From Thermoleophilia bacterium (GTDB lineage: Bacteria > Actinomycetota > Thermoleophilia > Gaiellales > Gaiellaceae): a DNA stretch of 62,655 nucleotides. The translations under genes and the position numbers were made by a program. The stretch spans positions 1 through 62,655 of the forward strand of contig JADGPD010000006.1 of NCBI GenBank assembly GCA_017882615.1. Direction: 5' to 3'. Each line of letters opens with the position of its first letter. Position 1 is the stretch's first letter. The notes beneath the pieces are model-generated. The model worked only from the letters and a program-made list of their open reading frames with translations. It ran no database searches and was not told the origin of the DNA. Below, in pieces: positions 42,326-49,806 of the stretch.

Positions 42326-43399
42326 ATGACACCAGAACCGCCAGATTCCGATAACGCTGCCGCCAAGTCGCGCGAGACGTCGAAGTCGTCCTCCGCGCTG
42401 CTCGAGATACGCGACCTGCGCGTGCACTTCAGAACTCGCGACGGTGTCGTGCATGCCGTCGAAGGCGCGCAGCTCTCGGTGGAGCGCGGCCAGACGCTCG
42501 GCGTCGTCGGTGAGTCGGGCTCGGGCAAGAGCGTGACGGCGATGACCGTGATCGGTTTGACGCGCTTTCCCAACGCCACGATCAGCGGTGAGATCGAGTT
42601 CGACGGCATTGACCTAATAAACCTGCCCGACAACCAGATGCGCAGGGTACGCGGGCGCCGGATAGCGATGATCTTCCAGGATCCGCTCTCTTCGCTGCAC
42701 CCCCTCTACAAGGTCGGCTGGCAGATCGTGGAGGCGATTCAGACGCACGAGGAGGTCTCGACGAGCGAGGCCAGGGCGCGAACGATCGAGGCGCTGCGCG
42801 AGGTCGGGATACCGAGCCCCGAGAAGCGAATCGACAGCTACCCGCACGAGCTCTCCGGAGGCATGCGCCAGCGCGTGATGATCGCGATGGCTCTCGTGCT
42901 CAAGCCGGATGTGTTGATCGCAGACGAGCCGACTACGGCGCTCGACGTGACGGTGCAAGCACAGATCCTCGACCTCATTCGCAGGCTCAAGGACGAGTAC
43001 GGGACGGCGGTGGTCATGATCACCCACGACCTCGGCGTCATTGCCGAGCTCGCGGATGAGGTCGCAGTGATGTATGCGGGCCGGGTGATGGAGAAGGCGC
43101 CTCGAGAGGTTCTCTTCACCAGCCCCGAGCTCCCGTACACGTGGGGACTGATGCGTTCGATCCCGCGCCTGGACGCACCGCGGCCCGACCGCCTCGACTC
43201 GATCTCGGGCCTGCCGCCAAGCCTGATCAACCTGCCCCCGGGCTGTCCCTTCCATCCCCGCTGCCCTTATGTGATGGACGTCTGCCTGAAGAAGGAGCCC
43301 GAGCTGAAGCAATCCGAGCCTGGCCATCTGGTTTCCTGCCATCTCGATGTCAAGGAACGGCAGCAAATCGGCCGCGACCTTCAAACCCTGTACAGGTGA
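42326..43399 (+). CDS. Oligopeptide ABC transporter ATP-binding protein (DppD/OppD type)
   Basis: 357 aa. Walker [11 protein letters not shown], signature [15 protein letters not shown], Walker [12 protein letters not shown], and the C-terminal oligopeptide-specific region with Cys cluster ([17 protein letters not shown]), which binds an Fe-S cluster in relatives. Acts as one of the two unlike ATPases of the peptide importer. 21 bp after DppB. Complete length. Confidence 0.94.
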   Translation: MTPEPPDSDNAAAKSRETSKSSSALLEIRDLRVHFRTRDGVVHAVEGAQLSVERGQTLGVVGESGSGKSVTAMTVIGLTRFPNATISGEIEFDGIDLINLPDNQMRRVRGRRIAMIFQDPLSSLHPLYKVGWQIVEAIQTHEEVSTSEARARTIEALREVGIPSPEKRIDSYPHELSGGMRQRVMIAMALVLKPDVLIADEPTTALDVTVQAQILDLIRRLKDEYGTAVVMITHDLGVIAELADEVAVMYAGRVMEKAPREVLFTSPELPYTWGLMRSIPRLDAPRPDRLDSISGLPPSLINLPPGCPFHPRCPYVMDVCLKKEPELKQSEPGHLVSCHLDVKERQQIGRDLQTLYR

Positions 43400-43474
43400 G
43401 CCGATGAATGCCGTCCAGCTCCCACACACCGATCGACCAAGCCGGGGCACCGCGCACTTTGTAGGAGACGAGTC

Positions 43475-44884
43475 GTGACGCTCTGGGCGGTACTCACGTC
43501 GTTCAAGGGCCGGATCAATCGCCTCGACTACTGGCTCAAGGGCGCCATACCTCTGGGCTTCGTGGTTCTTGCTCCGGTTGTCGTTCTTACGATCTTCGGT
43601 CATGACGACGCGGCTCTGGTCGTGCTCGGGGCTCTTGCCCTCGCTGCGCTCTGGCCGATGCTCGCCGTCACAGTCAAGCGTCTCCACGATCGCGACCATC
43701 CCGGGTGGCATCTCGCTCTCCAGCTCTTCCCGGTCCTCGGCCAGGTCTTTGCCATCTGGCTCGTCGTCGACGTGGGCTTCTTGAAGGGCACCTACGGGCG
43801 CAACCGCTTTGGCGACGACCCGAGTGGCGCCTTTGCCGATGTGGTGCTCGAGGTAAGCCCAGACGCTCTGATCACAGTCGGCGGGCTGACCAAGTACTTC
43901 GCTCTCACGCGCGGCGTTCTCGTAAGTCACGAGCTCGGCCAGGTGCACGCGGTCGACGACGTCTCGCTGGAGGTGAAGCGAGGCGAGACGCTCGGACTGG
44001 TGGGCGAGACCGGCTGCGGGAAGTCCACTCTGGCGCGGGTCGTAACTCGCCTGATCGAGCCCACGAGTGGGCGGATCGTGTTCGACGGCAAGGACATCAC
44101 GGCTTGGTCGCGCCGGCAGCTGCGCCCACTCAGGCGGGACATGCAGATTATCCTCCAAGATCCCTATTCGGCGCTCAATCCGCGCCGCCCGGTCGGTGCG
44201 ATCATCGGCGAGCCACTGCGGATACACAAGCTTGGCTCGAAGAAGGAGCGGCGGGCTCGAGTGCGCGAAGTGATGGAGTTCGTAGGGCTGAATCCCGAGC
44301 ACTACAACCGTTTCCCGTACGAGTTCTCGGGCGGACAGCGGCAGCGTATCGGCGTCGCCAGGGCGATCGTGACCAAGCCCAAGCTGATCCTGGCCGACGA
44401 GCCGGTCTCGGCACTGGACGTCTCGATCCAGGCGCAGGTTCTGAACCTGCTCGAGGATCTGCGCGACGAGATGGGCCTGACGCTCCTTTTCATCGCCCAC
44501 GATCTCTCGGTCGTGCGCCACGTCTCCGACCGCATCGCCGTCATGTACCTGGGCAAGATCGTCGAGCTGGCGCCGCCCGAGACGCTTTGCTCGCATCCCA
44601 AGCATCCGTACTCCGGCGCCCTGCTGTCAGCGGTACCGGTCGCCACAGCCGACGCCGAAGAGGCGCGCAGCCGGCGCATCATCCTGCACGGCGATCCACC
44701 CAGCCCGGTCGAGCCGCCGAGCGGCTGCCGCTTCCACACCCGTTGCCCGAAGGCGCAGCCGATCTGCGGCGAGGTAGAGCCGCCGCTGGAGGCGAAGGGC
44801 TTACCCGAGCAGTTTGCGGCTTGCCACTTCCCGCTGACCGAGGAAGAGATAGAGCGCGCCATCCTGCGTCCGCGCGCGAGCTAG
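43475..44884 (+). CDS. DUF805 membrane domain fused to oligopeptide ABC ATPase (OppF type)
   Basis: 469 aa. Residues 5-116 are a DUF805 domain: SFKGRINRLDYWLKGAIPLG start, VKRLHDRDHPGWHLAL centre and GTYGRNRFGDDP end, with about four hydrophobic helices. From about 131 an OppF ATPase follows: Walker A GETGCGKSTLARVV, signature FSGGQRQRIGVARAI, Walker B LILADEPVSALD, and Cys-rich C-terminus (PPSGCRFHTRCPKAQPIC). GTG 43475 has AGGAGAC about 8 nt upstream, so the fused start is supported and there is no stop between the parts. Such a fusion would tether an ABC ATPase to the membrane. Last gene of the operon. Confidence 0.92.
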   Translation: MTLWAVLTSFKGRINRLDYWLKGAIPLGFVVLAPVVVLTIFGHDDAALVVLGALALAALWPMLAVTVKRLHDRDHPGWHLALQLFPVLGQVFAIWLVVDVGFLKGTYGRNRFGDDPSGAFADVVLEVSPDALITVGGLTKYFALTRGVLVSHELGQVHAVDDVSLEVKRGETLGLVGETGCGKSTLARVVTRLIEPTSGRIVFDGKDITAWSRRQLRPLRRDMQIILQDPYSALNPRRPVGAIIGEPLRIHKLGSKKERRARVREVMEFVGLNPEHYNRFPYEFSGGQRQRIGVARAIVTKPKLILADEPVSALDVSIQAQVLNLLEDLRDEMGLTLLFIAHDLSVVRHVSDRIAVMYLGKIVELAPPETLCSHPKHPYSGALLSAVPVATADAEEARSRRIILHGDPPSPVEPPSGCRFHTRCPKAQPICGEVEPPLEAKGLPEQFAACHFPLTEEEIERAILRPRAS

Positions 44885-45017
44885 CCGGCGCGGCCGATCT
44901 ACGGCGCCAACGGCCGGAGGGCTGCTCTCCGCACTACCAGTGCGCCTTCACAGCCCTACGACCGCCGGCATCCACGGCTTGACCGCATCGAACCCACGTC
45001 CCTTCCATAAAAGGCTC

Positions 45018-45023
45018 TAGAGT
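45018..45023 (+). promoter_or_regulatory. -10-like hexamer TAGAGT before meaB
   Basis: TAGAGT ends 8 nt before GTG 45032; no Shine-Dalgarno sequence is present. Confidence 0.35.
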
Positions 45024-45031
45024 CAGTTCTC

Positions 45032-45985
45032 GTGGCCAGACGGCGATCGTGGACAACCTCGGAGCTCGCGGAAGGTGTGCGCGCGGGCGACAAGCGCGCA
45101 CTTGCGCGGGCCCTGAGCGTGGTCGAGCGCGGGGGCGAGGAGGCCGAGCAGCTCGTGCACGAGCTTCATCCCTCGAGCGGCGCCGCGTACACGATCGGCG
45201 TCACCGGGCCACCTGGGGTGGGAAAGTCCACTTTGATCGGAGCGCTGGTCAGGCACGTACGCGCGCTCGGCCGCAGCGTCGGCGTGGTCTCGGTCGATCC
45301 CTCCAGCCCGTTCAGCAAGGGAGCGCTCCTCGGCGACCGGATTCGCCTGAGTGAGCACTTTCTCGATCCAGAGGTCTTCATCCGCTCGATGGGCACGCGC
45401 GGGCACTCGGGCGGGCTGGCCGAGGCGACGCTCGAAGCCTTGCTCGTGCTCGATGCGGGCGGTCGCGAGCTGCTCTTTGTCGAGACGGCCGGCGTGGGGC
45501 AGAGCGAGGTCGCGATTGCAGGGCTGGCCGACACGGTCGTGCTGGTGCTGATGCCCGGCTCGGGCGACTCCGTACAGGCGCTCAAGGCCGGCGTGATGGA
45601 GATTCCGGACGTGATCGTGCTCAACAAGAGCGACCACGCGAATGCCGCGACCACCCTTGCCGAGCTCAGACAGGCGGTCTCGCTGGGGGCCGAGGCCGGA
45701 CCGCCGATAGTCAGCACCCGGGCCAGCGACGGAAACGGCGTCGACGTGCTCTGGCAGACGATCGAAGAGCATCGCGAGGCGCTGGAGCAGAGTGGGAAGC
45801 TCGAGCTGCGCCGACGGGAGAACCTGCGCCGCGAGCTGCTCGACCTTGCGGCCAGCCGCATGCGGCGCGAGCTCGAGCGCGCCTGCGCCGACGATCCCAA
45901 GCTCGACGAGCTGATCGACGCCGTCGCCGAGAAGCGCCTGGATCCGCTCAGCGCGGTGCGCGAACTGCGAGCCCGTCTGGGCTGA
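45032..45985 (+). CDS. meaB: MeaB/ArgK-family P-loop GTPase
   Basis: 317 aa. Walker A VTGPPGVGKSTLIGALV, DPSSPFSKGALLGDRIRL, Walker B ETAGVGQSE and G4 VLNKSD, with the conserved C-terminal helices; matches the MeaB family. MeaB guards methylmalonyl-CoA mutase, loading and protecting cobalamin with GTP hydrolysis; in some bacteria the partner mutase gene is adjacent, but it is not in this window. GTG start without Shine-Dalgarno. Convergent with the Pit transporter gene, 32 bp apart. Confidence 0.93.
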   Translation: MARRRSWTTSELAEGVRAGDKRALARALSVVERGGEEAEQLVHELHPSSGAAYTIGVTGPPGVGKSTLIGALVRHVRALGRSVGVVSVDPSSPFSKGALLGDRIRLSEHFLDPEVFIRSMGTRGHSGGLAEATLEALLVLDAGGRELLFVETAGVGQSEVAIAGLADTVVLVLMPGSGDSVQALKAGVMEIPDVIVLNKSDHANAATTLAELRQAVSLGAEAGPPIVSTRASDGNGVDVLWQTIEEHREALEQSGKLELRRRENLRRELLDLAASRMRRELERACADDPKLDELIDAVAEKRLDPLSAVRELRARLG

Positions 45986-46017
45986 CGGTCTCGCCGAGCG
46001 ACGCGTTGACGGGAGGC

Positions 46018-47190
46018 CTAGCCGGCGCCGACTTTGAGCAGGCCCTCGGGCGCGGGCTCGTTGCCCTGCTGGGGCTCGCCAACCTTGCCCGCGGCGAGGT
46101 GCCTCGAGCGGGCGACCAGGGCGAGCGCACCCGCTCCGGCGACTACCGCGAGGGCGAAGAAGACTCCTCCGGGAAGCCTGGTCAGCAACTCGACGCCCCC
46201 GCCCACGAGCGCGGCGCAGGGGATGGTGATCAGCCAGGCGACTACGATGTTCCCGGCCACGCCCCAGCGAACGGCCCTGAACCGTGAGCCTGCCGCTCCC
46301 GCGCCGAGCACCGAGCTCGAGACGGTGTGGGTGGTGGAGACCGGAAAACCGAGGTGCGCGGTAAACCAGAGCAGACCCCCGGCCGTCACCTCGGTGGCGA
46401 AGGCTCGCGGCGGATCGAGCTTGGTAATTCGTTGACCGACGGTGCGAATGATTCGCCACCCGCCGGCATAAGTTCCCAGCGACATCGCCGATGCGGCTCC
46501 GATGATGACCCAGATCGGCGGCTTGCCATAGTTGCTGTTGAGGTGTCCGGAGGCAACCAGAGCCAAGGCAATGATGCCCATCGTCTTTTGGGCGTCGTTC
46601 ATGCCGTGGGTGAGGGCGAGCCAGCCCGAAGAGATCGGTTGGAGGCGCCTGAAGAAGTGGTTGGTGCGATCGGGCCGTCGTTTGCGAATGAGCCACAGGA
46701 TGATCAGCATCAAGAGCATCGCGGTTGGAATCGCAAGCAGCGGAGCGAGTAGCGACGGAGCGAGCACCTTCTCGTAGAGCCCTTTCCAGATCACCACATG
46801 AACTCCACCATGGTGCAGGCCGAAGGCCGTGATGGTCGAGCCCAGCATCCCTCCGATCAGGGCGTGGCTGGAGCTCGACGGAAGCCCGAGGTACCAGGTC
46901 GTGAGGTTCCAGACGATCGCGCCGATCAGCCCCGCGAGAATGATTTTCAGTCCCGACTCTTTGACGAAGAGGTCGTTGTTGACGATGCCCTTGGCGATAG
47001 TCGCCGCGACCTTGAAGGAGATGAAAGCCCCGACGAAGTTGAGTGCAGCCGCCCAGAGGACGGCAACTCTCGGGCTGAGCGCGCGCGTCGAGACCACGGT
47101 TGCGATCGAGTTGGCGGTGTCGTGGAAACCGTTGGTGAAGTCGAACAGCAGGGCTACCGCGATCAGCGCTATCAGAGTGAACCAAAGCAT
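46018..47190 (-). CDS. pit: Low-affinity inorganic phosphate transporter (Pit)
   Basis: 390 aa, about ten membrane helices. The PiT signature is seen twice in form: FDFTNGFHDTANSIATVVSTRALSP at the N-terminus and GVAGNIVVAWLITIPCAA; SGWLALTHGMNDAQKTMGI in the central loop. Moves phosphate, probably as a metal-phosphate complex with protons. The C-terminal tail is polar (PEGLLKVGAG end). Its partner DUF47 gene lies 45 bp upstream; both are on the minus strand and form an operon. Confidence 0.95.
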   Translation of the reverse strand: MLWFTLIALIAVALLFDFTNGFHDTANSIATVVSTRALSPRVAVLWAAALNFVGAFISFKVAATIAKGIVNNDLFVKESGLKIILAGLIGAIVWNLTTWYLGLPSSSSHALIGGMLGSTITAFGLHHGGVHVVIWKGLYEKVLAPSLLAPLLAIPTAMLLMLIILWLIRKRRPDRTNHFFRRLQPISSGWLALTHGMNDAQKTMGIIALALVASGHLNSNYGKPPIWVIIGAASAMSLGTYAGGWRIIRTVGQRITKLDPPRAFATEVTAGGLLWFTAHLGFPVSTTHTVSSSVLGAGAAGSRFRAVRWGVAGNIVVAWLITIPCAALVGGGVELLTRLPGGVFFALAVVAGAGALALVARSRHLAAGKVGEPQQGNEPAPEGLLKVGAG

Positions 47191-47235
47191 CGATTCGTCA
47201 GGATTTCGCGGCTGTAGCTGTCGCTTGAAGAATCA

Positions 47236-47856
47236 CTAGCTGTTCTTGACGACGATGTTGCCGATGAGATGCGCGGCGGTCTCGGCTGAATCGATTGCCG
47301 CCTCGAGAGCCTCGAAGATGTCCTTCCACTGGATGATCAGCCGCGGCGAGACCTTGTCGTCTTCGAACAGCGCCCCGATCGCGTCGCGGAGGATCGCGTC
47401 ACCCTCGTCCTCGAGTTGCTTGAGCGCGACGAGCTGTTTCGACACGCCGCGCAGCCCGCGCAGTCCGCGCAAGGCGTTCGCCAGATGCTCGGTCGAGCCG
47501 ACCAGGATCCGGCACTGCTCGATCGCCTGTTCCATCGGGCTTTCGATGTGGTAGATGTCGATCAGCTCGGAGGCGTCGTCGAGATAGTCGACGACGGTGT
47601 CGATCGCGCTGGCCAGGGAGTAGATGTCCTCGCGGTCGAGCGGCGTGATGTACTGCGTGTTGAGGAGCCCGATGATCTCGGCGGTGATGTCGTCGCCCTT
47701 GTGCTCGAGGTCGGTGACCGCTTTCTGGCCGATGGTCGTATCGGGAATGTTGCCGAAGCGCTTCTCGACGAGCCTCGCCGCTTCGAGCGCGTTCTCGCCG
47801 GCTCGAGTGAAGAGGTCGTAGAACTCAGCTTGCCGTGGGACGAGAGAAAAGCGCAT
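47236..47856 (-). CDS. DUF47 / PhoU-like Pit accessory protein
   Basis: 206 aa from ATG 47856, with AAGGAG 7 nt upstream (a longer in-frame start at 47889 has none). PhoU-like helical bundle: EFYDLFTRAGENALEAARLV, LEHKGDDITAEIIGLLNTQY, ALKQLEDEGDAILRDAIGAL. DUF47 proteins regulate the adjacent PiT transporter in several bacteria. First gene of the two-gene unit with pit. Confidence 0.93.
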   Translation of the reverse strand: MRFSLVPRQAEFYDLFTRAGENALEAARLVEKRFGNIPDTTIGQKAVTDLEHKGDDITAEIIGLLNTQYITPLDREDIYSLASAIDTVVDYLDDASELIDIYHIESPMEQAIEQCRILVGSTEHLANALRGLRGLRGVSKQLVALKQLEDEGDAILRDAIGALFEDDKVSPRLIIQWKDIFEALEAAIDSAETAAHLIGNIVVKNS

Positions 47857-47930
47857 CTCTAACTCCTTGGTACGCGTTGCCGTCGGCACTCACGCTAGTA
47901 GAGAGGCGGCGAGCGCGGGTTACGAACCGG

Positions 47931-48620
47931 TTACAGAATTGCTACGGGTGTCTCGTCAGGCTTCGCGACCTGGAGAATCAGGCGATAGCCGACGCCCGGA
48001 GTGGTGCGGATGCGGAGCTCGGCCGCGGCGTCCTCAAGCTTGTCGCGCAGCCGCTTCACGTTGACGTCCACCGAGCGATCGCCGCGCACCATGCTGTAGC
48101 CCCAGACCTTGCGGTATATGACCTCCCGGGGCACGGTCTCGCCCACTGTCTCGGCCAGCGCGAGCAAAACGCCGCGCTCGCGCTTGGTGAGTCGTAGGGG
48201 TTCTTCTCGCCAGCTCGCCTTTCCGCTGGGAGAGACGATTCTGAGGTTGCCGAGCTCGAGCGTCTGCGAGGCGGGACGGCGGCCGTGCCGGGCGGCATTG
48301 CGCACGCGGGCGAGCAGCTCTCGATCGTCCATCGTGCCGTCGAGCACCTCGTCGGCGCCGGCGTCGAGAAGCTCGCTGACGCGGGTCGACGAAGAGGATC
48401 GGAGCCAGACTACAAGTGCTCGCCCGGGGTAATCCCGCAGCATCCGAGTCAGAAAATAGGGATCGTCGGAGCGCGGATGGAAGACGATCACGTCGAACCG
48501 CTCGCAAAGCAAGAGATGCTCGGCCTCGCCGCTGTGGCTCTTGACCGTGACCTCGCAACCGCCCGCGCTGAGCGCGCTATCGAGTCGATCGGCGTCCTCG
48601 GCCAAAACCAGGATGCGCAT
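47931..48620 (-). CDS. OmpR/PhoB-type response regulator with degenerate receiver
   Basis: 229 aa from ATG 48620. A CheY-fold domain (1-~115) precedes a winged-helix effector domain (about 140-225) with VDVNVKRLRDKLEDAAAEL and TTPGVGYRLIL, the OmpR recognition-wing. The acidic pair E8-D9 remains, but the phosphoacceptor Asp position reads DVIVFHPRSDD, with His at residue 48, and the conserved Lys is absent (EVLDGTM), so it is probably not phosphorylated normally. No histidine kinase is adjacent. It lies upstream of DUF47-pit on the same strand, which hints at a link to phosphate. TACTCT sits exactly 6 nt before the start. Confidence 0.85.
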   Translation of the reverse strand: MRILVLAEDADRLDSALSAGGCEVTVKSHSGEAEHLLLCERFDVIVFHPRSDDPYFLTRMLRDYPGRALVVWLRSSSSTRVSELLDAGADEVLDGTMDDRELLARVRNAARHGRRPASQTLELGNLRIVSPSGKASWREEPLRLTKRERGVLLALAETVGETVPREVIYRKVWGYSMVRGDRSVDVNVKRLRDKLEDAAAELRIRTTPGVGYRLILQVAKPDETPVAIL

Positions 48621-48626
48621 ACCGGC

Positions 48627-48632
48627 AGAGTA
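48627..48632 (-). promoter_or_regulatory. -10-like hexamer TACTCT, leaderless promoter of response regulator
   Basis: On the minus strand TACTCT is followed by exactly 6 nt and ATG 48620, with no Shine-Dalgarno sequence. Confidence 0.4.
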
Positions 48633-48770
48633 TCGCCTGGCGAACGGCAGAGACCGGGGGTGCGCGCCCCGCAAGCTCTTCGCCAACTCTTAACGGCGGC
48701 TCAGGCTCTTTTAAGCCTGATCAGAAACCATGGCAAGAGGTAGCTCGACCTCGGCGAAAAAGGATGTGAA

Positions 48771-48986
48771 ATGCAGCGACGTGGCGAGGATAGGTTCGGG
48801 TTCAGCCCGGAGCAACTACAACTCGAGCTCTCACTGCTGGCGCTCGAGCGGCAGAGAATGCGTGAGTCTGGAAGCCCGGGCGAGGTACTGGAGACGAACA
48901 GGCTGGAGATCGGGCGTCGTCAGTACGACCTTTCCGTTGCGCTTATTCAGCGTCACCTCGGGCGCCCCGTCGAGCGCGCCGCCTGA
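48771..48986 (+). CDS. Small hypothetical protein (71 aa)
   Basis: 71 aa, Arg/Glu-rich, predicted helical (RFGFSPEQLQLELSLLALER and RLEIGRRQYDLSVALIQRHL). AAAGGA is 6-7 nt upstream of the ATG. No family recognised. A longer frame in another phase covers the same stretch but has no homology. Divergent from the response regulator, upstream of the SCP2 gene. Confidence 0.5.
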   Translation: MQRRGEDRFGFSPEQLQLELSLLALERQRMRESGSPGEVLETNRLEIGRRQYDLSVALIQRHLGRPVERAA

Positions 48987-49018
48987 GCTGTCCCGGCGCC
49001 AAACGTCGGCGCGGCCGA

Positions 49019-49024
49019 TAGTCT
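49019..49024 (+). promoter_or_regulatory. -10-like hexamer TAGTCT before the 18-codon uORF
   Basis: TAGTCT is followed by exactly 6 nt and ATG 49031, no Shine-Dalgarno sequence, as in the other leaderless starts. Confidence 0.4.
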
Positions 49025-49030
49025 CATCCC

Positions 49031-49087
49031 ATGCATCGCGATTGCGGCATCCTACGGCGCCCGTCACCGGGCTGGAGCGTCGAATGA
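49031..49087 (+). CDS. 18-codon upstream ORF coupled to SCP2 gene
   Basis: Peptide MHRDCGILRRPSPGWSVE. Starts at the leaderless position after TAGTCT and its stop TGA overlaps the SCP2 start as ATGA. The SCP2 gene has no Shine-Dalgarno sequence, so it would be translated by termination-reinitiation after this ORF. Too short to judge by composition. Confidence 0.4.
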   Translation: MHRDCGILRRPSPGWSVE

Positions 49088-49401
49088 GCAGCGAGCTGGA
49101 GAGTTTCTTCGCCGAGATTCCGGCCCGAGCCGCTAGCAAGGATCTGTCCGGAGTACGGGCCACATACGCCTTCGTGGTGGTCGATGGCGGAAAGTCCTGG
49201 ACGGTTCGCATAGAGGGGCAGGACGTGACGGTACGTGACGGTGTCGAGGAGGACGCCGATTGCACGATCTCGGCCTCCGAGGAAACCTTCACCCGCCTAC
49301 TCGATCACAAGCTCGGGGTCATGTCCGCGTACATGAGCGGAAAGCTGAAGCTGAGCGGCGATCTTGGCATGGCGATGCAGCTGAACAAGCTGATTCCCTG
49401 A
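49084..49401 (+). CDS. SCP2 sterol-carrier-type domain protein
   Basis: 105 aa. The SCP2 fold pattern: AEIPARAASKDLSGVRATYA, KSWTVRIEGQDVTVRDGVEE, DCTISASEETFTRLLDHKLG and AYMSGKLKLSGDLGMAMQLN. It carries a hydrophobic tunnel that binds lipids or acyl-CoA; in bacteria the substrate is unknown. ATG 49084 overlaps the upstream uORF stop (ATGA). Monocistronic with that uORF; a GTG/ATG further upstream in frame gives non-homologous residues. Confidence 0.9.
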   Translation: MSSELESFFAEIPARAASKDLSGVRATYAFVVVDGGKSWTVRIEGQDVTVRDGVEEDADCTISASEETFTRLLDHKLGVMSAYMSGKLKLSGDLGMAMQLNKLIP

Positions 49402-49530
49402 AAGGCTAACGACCGTTCCAACAGAACTCGAGTCGCCCGCGCACGGCCTTTTCAGCCGCGCTGGACAACAGGAGAGAAGAGCTCCTGTCGGTCGATTGCC
49501 CTTGCCTAGGGAGGAGAGCTCCGTCCCGAC

Positions 49531-49548
49531 ATCCCTCGAACGAGTGAT
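49531..49548. promoter_or_regulatory. Inverted repeat operator-like site 1
   Basis: ATCCCTCG AA CGAGTGAT, an imperfect inverted repeat. It shares TCCCTCGAACGAG with site 2, 33 bp away. It lies in the 400-bp gap before the c-di-GMP gene. Confidence 0.5.
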
Positions 49549-49564
49549 GTCAGTCGCGATTCTG

Positions 49565-49580
49565 TCCCTCGAACGAGGGA
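49565..49580. promoter_or_regulatory. Inverted repeat operator-like site 2
   Basis: TCCCTCG AA CGAGGGA is a perfect inverted repeat. The two sites are about three helical turns apart, the usual layout for cooperative binding of a dimeric regulator. Confidence 0.5.
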
Positions 49581-49647
49581 TGTGAGACGACAACGACCTG
49601 TAAGGGTCATACAATTACCCTTCTCCCCCCACGGTAGGAGCTAGCCA

Positions 49648-49806
49648 GTGTCGCGCCTAGTTCGTCCGGCGGCGGAGGAGCACGAGATCGTTCGCCGCAT
49701 GGACTCGTATCGCCGCAGGAAAGACCGGCCTGGAACCGGTGTGAGGATGAGTGCGCCCGATTTCTCGTCGCGAAGATCTCTGGCCCCCGGCGACGGGAGA
49801 GCGTGA
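49648..49806 (+). CDS. 52-codon small ORF coupled to the GGDEF/HD-GYP gene
   Basis: Peptide begins MSRLVRPAAEEHEIVRRMDS; Arg-rich, no membrane segment. GTG 49648 has GGAG 7 nt upstream, one of the better ribosome-binding sites here. Its TGA overlaps the ATG of the following gene (TGATG), so translation of the c-di-GMP protein is probably coupled to it. Function unknown. Confidence 0.5.
   Translation: MSRLVRPAAEEHEIVRRMDSYRRRKDRPGTGVRMSAPDFSSRRSLAPGDGRA

Noticed and set aside
42614-44605. 663-codon minus-strand frame opposite the peptide ABC ATPases
   Set aside because: Antisense shadow; low-complexity Arg/His/Asp-rich product, no motifs.
45023-47185. 720-codon minus-strand frame across meaB and pit
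   Set aside because: Antisense shadow typical of very high-GC DNA; meaB and Pit on the real frames have clear motifs.
49297-49614. 105-codon minus-strand frame in the gap before the c-di-GMP gene
   Set aside because: Overlaps the SCP2 gene, has no ribosome-binding site and covers the inverted repeats; not credible as a gene.
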